Shown piece by piece: positions 51,523 through 61,300 of a DNA stretch of 64,000 nt. The position numbers and the translations under genes were made by a program. Position 1 is the stretch's first letter. Every line of letters begins with the position of its first letter. Source of the stretch: Tomocerus qinae (taxonomy: Eukaryota > Arthropoda > Collembola > Entomobryomorpha > Tomoceridae); the NCBI GenBank assembly GCA_020055645.1, contig JAECZT010000031.1, forward strand, positions 1 through 64,000. The letters are read 5' to 3'. Under the pieces are notes generated by a model, which saw only the letters and a program-made list of their open reading frames with translations, was not told the DNA's origin and did not search any database.

Positions 51523-53060
51523 TTACTAAGGTTTTTGGTCTCCTCGTACAAGCTCAAAAAAATGATTTTTTTAAAGTGTCTAGTCTTCATTAATGTTATA
51601 TTACTAAGGTTTTTGGTCTCCTCGTACAAGCTCAAAAAAATGATTTTTTCCAAGTGGTTCTCTAAATAGACGTTATATTACTAAGGTTTTTGGTCTCCTC
51701 GTACAAGCTCAAAAAAATGATTTTTTTCAAGTGGTTGTCTAAATAGACGTTATATTACTAAGGTTTTTGGTCTCCTCGTACAAGCTCAAAAAATGATTTT
51801 TTTCAAGTGGTTCTCTAAATAGACGTTATATTACTAAGGTTTTTGGTCTCCTCGTACAAGCTCAAAAAATGATTTTTTTAAAGTGTCTAGTCTTCATTAA
51901 TGTTATATTACTAAGGTTTTTGGTCTCCTCGTACAAGCTCAAAAAAATGATTTTTTCCAAGTGGTTCTCTAAATAGACGTTATATTACTAAGGTTTTTGG
52001 TCTCCTCGTACAAGCTCAAAAAGTTGAATTTTTTCAATTTTTTTTTAATAAACGTTATATTACTAAGGTTTTTGGTCTCCTCGTACAAGCTCAAAAAAAT
52101 GATTTTTTCCAAGTGGTTCTATAAATAGACGTTATATTACTAAGGTTTTTGGTCTCCTCGTACAAGCTCAAAAAAATGATTTTTTTAAAGTGTCTAGTCT
52201 TCATTAATGTTATATTACTAAGGTTTTTGGTCTCCTCGTACAAGCTCAAAAAATGATTTTTTTAAAGTGTCTAGTCTTTATTAATGTTATATTACTAAGG
52301 TTTTTGGTCTCCTCGTACAAGCTCAAAAAAATGATTTTTTCCAAGTGGTTCTCTAAATAGACGTTATATTACTAAGGTTTTTGTTCTCCTCGTACAACCT
52401 CAAAAAAATGATTTTTTTCAAGTGGTTGTCTAAATAGACGTTATATTACTAAGGTTTTTGGTCTCCTCGTACAAGCTCAAAAAAATGATTTTTTTTAAGC
52501 GGTTCTCTAAATAGACGTTATATTACTAAGGTTTTTGGTCTCCTCGTACAAGCTCAAAAAAATGATTTTTTTAAAGTGTCTAGTCTTCATTAATGTTATA
52601 TTACTAAGGTTTTTGGTCTCCTCGCACAAGCTCAAAAAATGATTTTTTCCAAGTGGTTCTCTAAATAGACGTTATATTACTAAGGTTTTTGGTCTCCTCG
52701 TACAAGCTCAAAAAGTTGAATTTTTTCAATTGTTTTTTTAATAAACGTTATATTACTAAGGTTTTTGGTCTCCTCGTACAAGCTCAAAAAAATGATTTTT
52801 TCCAAGTGGTTCTATAAATAGACGTTATATTACTAAGGTTTTTGGTCTCCTCGTACAAGCTCAAAAAATGATTTTTTTAAAGTGTGTAGTCTTTATTAAT
52901 GTTATATTACTAAGGTTTTTGGTCTCCTCGTACAAGCTCAAAAAAATGATTTTTTCCAAGTGGTTCTCTAAATAGACGTTATATTACTAAGGTTTTTGGT
53001 CTCCTCGTACAAGCTCAAAAAATGATTTTTTTCAAGTGTCTAGTCTTTATAAATGTTATA
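51523..53060 (+). repeat. Satellite family B, block B3 (20 monomers)
   Basis: Colinear with B1. GTTGAATTTTTTCAATT marks recur near 52020 and 52711 (691 bp apart). TGTTCTCC with ACAACCTC lies near 52382. Confidence 0.93.
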
Positions 53061-54538
53061 TTACAAAAATTATTTTTCGCCTCGTACAAGCTCAAAAAAA
53101 TGATTTTTTTCAAGTGTCTAGTCTTTATAAATGTTATATTACAAAAAAATATTTTTCGCCTCGTACAACTTCAAAAACTGATTTTTTTCAAGTGTCTAGT
53201 GTTTATAAATGTTATATTACAAATGTTTTTGGTCCCCTCGTACAAGCTCAAAAAAATGATTTTTTTCAAGTGTCTAGTCTTTATAAATGTTATATTACTA
53301 AAATTATTTTTCGCCTCGTACAAGCTCAAAAAAATGATTTTTTTCAAGTGTCTAGTCTTTATAAATGTTGTTACAAAAATTATTAGTCCCCTCGTACAAG
53401 CTCAAAAAAATGATTTTTTTCAAGTGTCTAGTCTTTATAAATGTTATATTACAAAAATTACTTATCCTCTCGTACAAGTTCAAAAAAATGATTTTTTTCA
53501 AGTGTTTAGTCTTTATAAATGTTATATTACAAAAATTATTTTTCGCCTCGTACAAGCTCAAAAAACTGATTTTTTTCAAGTGTCTAGTGTTTATAAATGT
53601 TATATTACAAATGTGTTTGGTCCCTTCGTACAAGCTCAAAAAAATGATTTTTTTCAAGTGTCTAGTCTTTATAAATGTTATATTACAAAAATTATTTTTC
53701 GCCTCGTACAAGCTCAAAAAAATGATTTTTTTCAAGTGTCTAGTCTTTATAAATGTTATATTACTAAGGTTTTTGGTCTCCTCGTACAAGCTCAAAAAAA
53801 TGATTTTTTTCAAGTGTCTAGTCTTTATAAATGTTATATTACAAATGTGTTTGGTCCCCTCGTACAAGCTCAAAAAAATGATTTTTTCAAGTGTCTAGTC
53901 TTTATAAATGTTATATTACAAAAAAATATTTTTCGCCTCGTACAAGCTCAAAAAAATGATTTTTTTCAAGTGTCTAGTCTTTATAAATGTTATATTACAA
54001 AAATTATTAGTCCCCTCGTACAAGCTCAAAAAAATGATTTTTTTCAAGTGTCAAGTGTTTATAAATGTTATATTACAAATGTTTTTGGTCCCCTCGTACA
54101 AGCTCAAAAAAATGATTTTTTTCAAGTGTCTAGTCTTTATAAATGTTATATTACAAAAATTATTTTTCGCCTCGTACAAGCTCAAAAAAATGATTTTTTT
54201 CAAGTGTCTAGTCTTTATAAATGTTATATAACAAAAAAATATTTTTCGCCTCGTACAAGCTCACAAAAATGATTTTTTCAAGTGTCTAGTGTTTATAAAT
54301 GTTATATTACAAATGTGTTTGGTCCCCTCGTACAAGCTCAAAAAATGATTTTTTTCAAGTGTCTAGTCTTTATAAACGTTATATTACAAAAATTATTTTT
54401 CGCCTCGTACAAGCTCAAAAAATGATTTTTTTCAAGTGTCTAGTCTTTATAAATGTTATATTACAAAAATTATTTTTCGCCTCGTACAAGCTCAAAAAAA
54501 TGATTTTTTTCAAGTGTCTAGTCTTTATTAATGTTATA
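53061..54538 (+). repeat. Satellite family A, block A4 (19 monomers, consensus-shifted)
   Basis: Lines up monomer for monomer with A2 (39012-40492), but many A2 markers are replaced by consensus: CGTACGAAC/GAGC to CGTACAAGC in monomers 4, 9 and 18; TTATATAAC to TTATATTAC in 2 and 7; ACAACTTC to ACAAGCTC in 7 and 16; GTTGTTAC to GTTATATTAC in 13. Monomer 10 has a full B head (53761-53784) and monomer 4 a hybrid TTACTAAAATTATTTTT head (53293). Monomer 6 has a private AAAAATTACTTATCC head. Confidence 0.88.
53761..53784 (+). repeat. B-type head inside A4
   Basis: TTACTAAGGTTTTTGG plus TCTCCTCG, flanked on both sides by A tails. The equivalent A2 monomer (near 39712) has an AAAAAATATTTTT head and CGCCTAGTAC. 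Confidence 0.85.
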
Positions 54539-57466
54539 TTACTAAGGTTTTTGGTCTCCTCGTACAAGCTCAAAAAAATGATTTTTTTAAAGTGTCTAGT
54601 CTTCATTAATGTTATATTACTAAGGTTTTTGGTCTCCTCGTACAAGCTCAAAAAAATGATTTTTTCCAAGTGGTTCTCTAAATAGACGTTATATTACTAA
54701 GGTTTTTGGTCTCCTCGTACAAGCTCAAAAAAATGATTTTTTCAAGTGGTTGTCTAAATAGACGTTATATTACTAAGGTTTTTGGTCTCCTCGTACAAGC
54801 TCAAAAAAATGATTTTTTTCAAGCGGTTCTCTAAATAGACGTTATATTACTAAGGTTTTTGGTCTCCTCGTACAAGCTCAAAAAAATGATTTTTTTAAAG
54901 TGTCTAGTCTTCATTAATGTTATATTACTAAGGTTTTTGGTCTCCTCGCACAAGCTCAAAAAAATGATTTTTTCCAAGTGGTTCTCTAAATAGACGTTAT
55001 ATTACTAAGGTTTTTGGTCTCCTCGTACAAGCTCAAAAAGTTGAATTTTTTCAATTGTTTTTTTAATAAACGTTATATTACTAAGGTTTTTGGTCTCCTC
55101 GTACAAGCTCAAAAAAATGATTTTTTCCAAGTGGTTCTATAAATAGACGTTATATTACTAAGGTTTTTGGTCTCCTCGTACAAGCTCAAAAAAATGATTT
55201 TTTTTAAGTGTGTAGTCTTCATTAATGTTATATTACTAAGGTTTTTGGTCTCCTCGTACAAGCTCAAAAAAATGATTTTTTTAAAGTGTCTAGTCTTCAT
55301 TAATGTTATATTACTAAGGTTTTTGGTCTCCTCGTACAAGCTCAAAAAAATGATTTTTTCCAAGTGGTTCTCTAAATAGACGTTATATTACTAAGGTTTT
55401 TGTTCTCCTCGTACAACCTCAAAAAAATGATTTTTTTCAAGTGGTTGTCTAAATAGACGTTATATTACTAAGGTTTTTGGTCTCCTCGTACAAGCTCAAA
55501 AAAATGATTTTTTTCAAGCGGTTCTCTAAATAGACGTTATATTACTAAGGTTTTTGGTCTCCTCGTACAAGCTCAAAAAATGATTTTTTTAAAGTGTCTA
55601 GTCTTCATTAATGTTATATTACTAAGGTTTTTGGTCTCCTCGCACAAGCTCAAAAAAATGATTTTTTCCAAGTGGTTCTCTAAATAGACGTTATATTACT
55701 AAGGTTTTTGGTCTCCTCGTACAAGCTCAAAAAGTTGAATTTTTTCAATTGTTTTTTTAATAAACGTTATATTACTAAGGTTTTTGGTCTCCTCGTACAA
55801 GCTCAAAAAAATGATTTTTTCCAAGTGGTTCTATAAATAGACGTTATATTACTAAGGTTTTTGGTCTCCTCGTACAAGCTCAAAAAAATGATTTTTTTAA
55901 AGTGTGTAGTCTTCATTAATGTTATATTACTAAGGTTTTTGGTCTCCTCGTACAAGCTCAAAAAAATGATTTTTTCAAGTGGTTCTCTAAATAGACGTTA
56001 TATTACTAAGGTTTTTGGTCTCATCGTACAAGCTCAAAAAAATGATTTTTTTCAAGTGTCTAGCCTTCATTAATGTTATATTACTAATGTTTTTGGTCTC
56101 CTCGTACAAGCTCGAAAAGTTGAATTTTTTCAATTGTTTTTTTAAATAAACGTTATATTACTAAGGTTTTTGGTCTCCTCGTACAAGCTCAAAAAAATGA
56201 TTTTTTCCAAGTGGTTCTATAAATAGACGTTATATTACTAAGGTTTTTGGTCTCCTCGTACAAGCTCAAAAAAATGATTTTTTTCAAGTGGTTCTCTAAA
56301 TAGACGTTATATTACTAAGGTTTTTGGTCTCCTCGTACAAGCTCAAAAAAATGATATTTTTCAAGTGGTTGTCTAAATAGACGTTATATTACTAAGGTTT
56401 TTGGTCTCCTCGTACAAGCTCAAAAAATAATTTTTTTCAAGTGGTTCTCTAAATAGACGTTATATTACTAAGGTTTTTGGTCTCCTCGTACAAGCTCAAA
56501 AAAATGATTTTTTTAAAGTGTCTAGTCTTCATTAATGTAATATTACTAAGGTTTTTGGTCTCCTCGTACAAGCTCAAAAAAATATTTTTTTTCAAGTGGT
56601 TCTCTAAATAGACGTTATATTACTAAGGTTTTTGGTCTCCTCGTACAAGCTCAAAAAAATGATTTTTTCAAGTGGTTCTCTAAATAGACGTTATATTACT
56701 AAGGTTTTTAGTCTCCTCGTACAAGCTCAAAAAAATGATTTTTTTCAAGTGGTTCTCTAAATAGACGTTATATTACTAAGGTTTTTGGTCTCCTGGTACA
56801 AGCCCAAAAAAATGGTTTTTTTCAAGTGGTTCTCTAAATAGACGTTATATTACTAAGGTTTTTGGTCTCCTCGTACAAGCTCAAAAAAATGATTTTTTTC
56901 AAGTGGTTCTCTAAATAGACGTTATATTACTAAGGTTTTTGGTCTCCTCGTACAAGCTCAAAAAAATGATTTTTTTAAGTGGTTGTCTAAATAGACGTTA
57001 TATTACTAAGGTTTTTGGTCTCCTCGTACAAGCTCAAAAAAATAATTTTTTACAAGTGGTTCTCTAAATAGACGTTATATTACTAAGGTTTTTGGTCTCC
57101 TCGTACAAGCTCAAAAAACTGATTTTTTTAAAGTGTCTAGTCTTCATTAATGTAATATTACTAAGGATTTTGGTCTCCTCGTACAAGCTCAAAAAAATGA
57201 TTTTTTCCAAGTGGTTCTCTAAATAGAGGTTATATTACTAAGGTTTTTGGTCTCCTCGTACAAGCTCAAAAAATGATTTTTTTAAAGTGTCTAGTCTTCA
57301 TTAATGTTATATTACTAAGGTTTTTGGGCTCCTCGTACAAGCTCAAAAAAATGATTTTTTCCAAGTGGTTCTCTAAATAGACGTTATATTACTAAGGTTT
57401 TTGGTCTCCTCGTACAAGCTCAAAAAAATGATTTTTTTCAAGTGTCTAGTCTTTATAAATGTTATA
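54539..57466 (+). repeat. Satellite family B, block B4 (38 monomers)
   Basis: Colinear with B2 over all 38 monomers (2,928 against 2,929 bp, offset about 14,045). It carries derived changes absent from B2 but present in B5: CTCGAAAAGTTGAA near 56112, CTCATCGTAC near 56031, AAAAAACTGATT near 57115 and GGGCTCC near 57327. Confidence 0.93.
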
Positions 57467-58324
57467 TTACTAAAATTATTTTTCGCCTCGTACAAGCTCA
57501 AAAAAATGATTTTTTTCAAGTGTCTAGTCTTTATAAATGTTATATTACAAAAATTATTTTTCGCCTCGTACAAGCTCAAAAAAATGATTTTTTTCAAGTG
57601 TCTAGTCTTTATAAATGTTATATTACAAATGTGTTTGGTCCCCTCGTACAAGCTCAAAAAAATGATTTTTTTCAAGTGTCTAGTCTTTATAAATGTTATA
57701 TTACAAAAAATATTTTTCGCCTCGTACAAGCTCAAAAAAATGATTTTTTTCAAGTGTCTAGTCTTTATAAATGTTGTTACAAAAATTATTAGTCCCCTCG
57801 TACAAGCTCAAAAAAATGATTTTTTTCAAGTGTCAAGTGTTTATAAATGTTATATTACAAATGTTTTTGGTCCCCTCGTACAAGCTCAAAAAAATGATTT
57901 TTTTCAAGTGTCTAGTCTTTATAAATGTTATATTACAAAAATTATTTTTCGCCTCGTACAAGCTCAAAAAAATGATTTTTTTAAAGTGTCTAGTCTTTAT
58001 AAATGTTATATAACAAAAAAATATTTTTCGCCTCGTACAACTTCAAAAAACTGATTTTTTTCAAGTGTCTAGTGTTTATAATTGTTATATTACAAATGTG
58101 TTTGGTCCCCTCGTACAAGCTCAAAAAAATGATTTTTTTCAAGTGTCTAGTCTTTATAAACGTTATATTACAAAAATTATTTTTCGCCTCGTACAAGCTC
58201 AAAAAAATGATTTTTTTCAAGTGTCTAGTCTTTATAAATGTTATATTACAAAAAAATATTTTTCGCCTCGTACAAGCTCAAAAAAATGATTTTTTTCAAG
58301 TGTCTAGTCTTTATTAATGTTATA
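57467..58324 (+). repeat. Satellite family A, block A5 (11 monomers)
   Basis: Begins like A3 (TTATTTTT heads after B) but within four or five monomers joins the last seven monomers of the A block (compare 36914-37467, 39939-40492). It is thus an A block with about 7.2 kb missing from its middle. It opens with the hybrid head TTACTAAAATTATTTTT, also seen at 53293. Confidence 0.87.
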
Positions 58325-61300
58325 TTACTAAGGTTTTTGGTCTCCTCGTACAAGCTCAAAAAATGATTTTTTTCAAGTGTCTAGTCTTCATTAATGTTAT
58401 ATTACTAAGGTTTTTGGTCTCCTCGTACAAGCTCAAAAAAATGATTTTTTTCAAGTGGTTCTCTAAATAGACGTTACATTACTAAGGTTTTTGGTCTCCT
58501 CGTACAAGCTCAAAAAAATGATTTTTTTCAAGTGGTTGTCTAAATAGACGTTATATTACTAAGGTTTTTGGTCTCCTCGTACAAGCTCAAAAAAATGATT
58601 TTTTTCAAGCGGTTCTCTAAATAGACGTTATATTACTAAGGTTTTTGGTCTCCTCGTACAAGCTCAAAAAAATGATTTTTTTAAAGTGTCTAGTCTTCAT
58701 TAATGTTATATTACTAAGGTTTTTGGTCTCCTCGCACAAGCTCAAAAAAATGATTTTTTCCAAGTGGTTCTCTAAATAGACGTTATATTACTAAGGTTTT
58801 TGGTCTCCTCGTACAAGCTCAAAAAGTTGAATTTTTTCAATTGTTTTTTTAATAAACGTTATATTACTAAGGTTTTTGGTCTCCTCGTACAAGCTCAAAA
58901 AAATGATTTTTTCCAAGTGGTTCTATAAATAGACGTTATATTACTAAGGTTTTTGGTCTCCGCGTACAAGCTCAAAAAAATGATTTTTTTAAAGTGTGTA
59001 GTCTTCATTAATGTTATATTACTAAGGTTTTTGGTCTCCTCGTACAAGCTCAAAAAAATGATTTTTTTAAAGTGTCTAGTCTTCATTAATGTTATATTAC
59101 TAAGGTTTTTGGTCTCCTCGTACAAGCTCAAAAAAATGATTTTTTCCAAGTGGTTCTCTAAATAGACGTTATATTACTAAGGTTTTTGTTCTCCTCGTAC
59201 AACCTCAAAAAAATGATTTTTTTCAAGTGGTTGTCTAAATAGACGTTATATTACTAAGGTTTTTGGTCTCCTCGTACAAGCTCAAAAAAATGATTTTTTT
59301 CAAGCGGTTCTCTAAATAGACGTTATATTACTAAGGTTTTTGGTCTCCTCGTACAAGCTCAAAAAAATGATTTTTTTAAAGTGTCTAGTCTTCATTAATG
59401 TTATATTACTAAGGTTTTTGGTCTCCTCGCACAAGCTCAAAAAAATGATTTTTTCCAAGTGGTTCTCTAAATAGACGTTATATTACTAAGGTTTTTGGTC
59501 TCCTCGTACAAGCTCAAAAAGTTGATTTTTTTCAAGTGGTTCTCTAAATAGACGTTATATTACTAAGGTTTTTGGTCTCCTCGTACAAGCTCAAAAAAAT
59601 GATTTTTTCCAAGTGGTTCTATAAATAGACGTTATATTACTAAGGTTTTTGGTCTCCTCGTACAAGCTCAAAAAAATGATTTTTTTAAAGTGTGTAGTCT
59701 TCATTAATGTTATATTACTAAGGTTTTTGGTCTCCTCGTACAAGCTCAAAAAAATGATTTTTTCCAAGTGGTTCTCTAAATAGACGTTATATTACTAAGG
59801 TTTTTGGTCTCATCGTACAAGCTCAAAAAATGATTTTTTTCAAGTGTCTAGCCTTCATTAATGTTATATTACTAATGTTTTTGGTCTCCTCGTACAAGCT
59901 CGAAAAGTTAAATTTTTTCAATTGTTTTTTAAATAAACGTTATATTACTAAGGTTTTTGGTCTCCTCGTACAAGCTCAAAAATGATTTTTTCCAAGTGGT
60001 TCTATAAATAGACGTTATATTACTAAGGTTTTTGGTCTCCTCGTACAAGCTCAAAAAAATGATTTTTTTCAAGTGGTTCTCTAAATAGACGTTATATTAC
60101 TAAGGTTTTTGGTCTCCTCGTACAAGCTCAAAAAAATGATATTTTTCAAGTGGTTGTCTAAATAGACGTTATATTACTAAGGTTTTTGGTCTCCTCGTAC
60201 AAGCTCAAAAAATAATTTTTTTCAAGTGGTTCTCTAAATAGACGTTATATTACTAAGGTTTTTGGTCTCCTCGTACAAGCTCAAAAAAATGATTTTTTTA
60301 AAGTGTCTAGTCTTCATTAATGTAATATTACTAAGGTTTTTGGTCTCCTCGTACAAGCTCAAAAAAATAATTTTTTCAAGTGGTTCTCTAAATAGACGTT
60401 ATATTACTAAGGTTTTTGGTCTCCTCGTACAAGCTCAAAAAAATGATTTTTTTCAAGTGGTTCTCTAAATAGACGTTATATTACTAAGGTTTTTAGTCTC
60501 CTCGTACAAGCTCAAAAAAATGATTTTTTTCAAGTGGTTCTCTAAATAGACGTTATATTACTAAGGTTTTTGGTCTCCTGGTACAAGCCCAAAAAAATGG
60601 TTTTTTTCAAGTGGTTCTCTAAATAGACGTTATATTACTAAGGTTTTTGGTCTCCTCGTACAAGCTCAAAAAAATGATTTTTTCAAGTGGTTCTCTAAAT
60701 AGACGTTATATTACTAAGGTTTTTGGTCTCCTCGTACAAGCTCAAAAAATGATTTTTTTAAAGTGTCTAGTCTTCATTAATGTTATATTACTAAGGTTTT
60801 TGGTCTCCTCGTACAAGCTCAAAAAAATAATTTTTTTCAAGTGGTTCTCTAAATAGACGTTATATTACTAAGGTTTTTGGTCTCCTCGTACAAGCTCAAA
60901 AAACTGATTTTTTTAAAGTGTCTAGTCTTCATTAATGTAATATTACTAAGGATTTTGGTCTCCTCGTACAAGCTCAAAAAAATGATTTTTTCCAAGTGGT
61001 TCTCTAAATAGAGGTTATATTACTAAGGTTTTTGGTCTCCTCGTACAAGCTCAAAAAATGATTTTTTTAAAGTGTCTAGTCTTCATTAATGTTATATTAC
61101 TAAGGTTTTTGGGCTCCTCGTACAAGCTCAAAAAAATGATTTTTTCCAAGTGGTTCTCTAAATAGACGTTATATTACTAAGGTTTTTGGTCTCCTCGTAC
61201 AAGCTCAAAAAAATGATTTTTTTCAAGTGGTTCTCTAAATAGACGTTATATTACTAAGGTTTTTGGTCTCCTCGTACAAGCCCAAAAAAATGATTTTTTT

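Larger units (their letters stand above)
50067..53060 (+). repeat. A19+B20 composite unit in super-repeat copy 2
   Basis: Equivalent of 35986-39011. The A part ends with the rare AAAAATCATTTTTCGCC head (51373, also near 37315), which confirms homology. The B part is block B3. Confidence 0.8.
43422..57466 (+). repeat. 14.05-kb super-repeat, copy 2
   Basis: Tandem second copy of 29500-43421, with the same block order and the same monomer counts in each B block (20 and 38). It differs by a 24-bp deletion near 50145, which accounts for the offset falling from about 14,081 to 14,057. It also differs by clusters of monomers whose diagnostic variants have become consensus or B-type. Confidence 0.88.

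Noticed and set aside
37468..58324. Family B as an unrelated satellite inserted into family A
   Set aside because: A and B share the same 34-bp core, phase and near-equal length, so they are diverged branches of one satellite rather than independent repeats.
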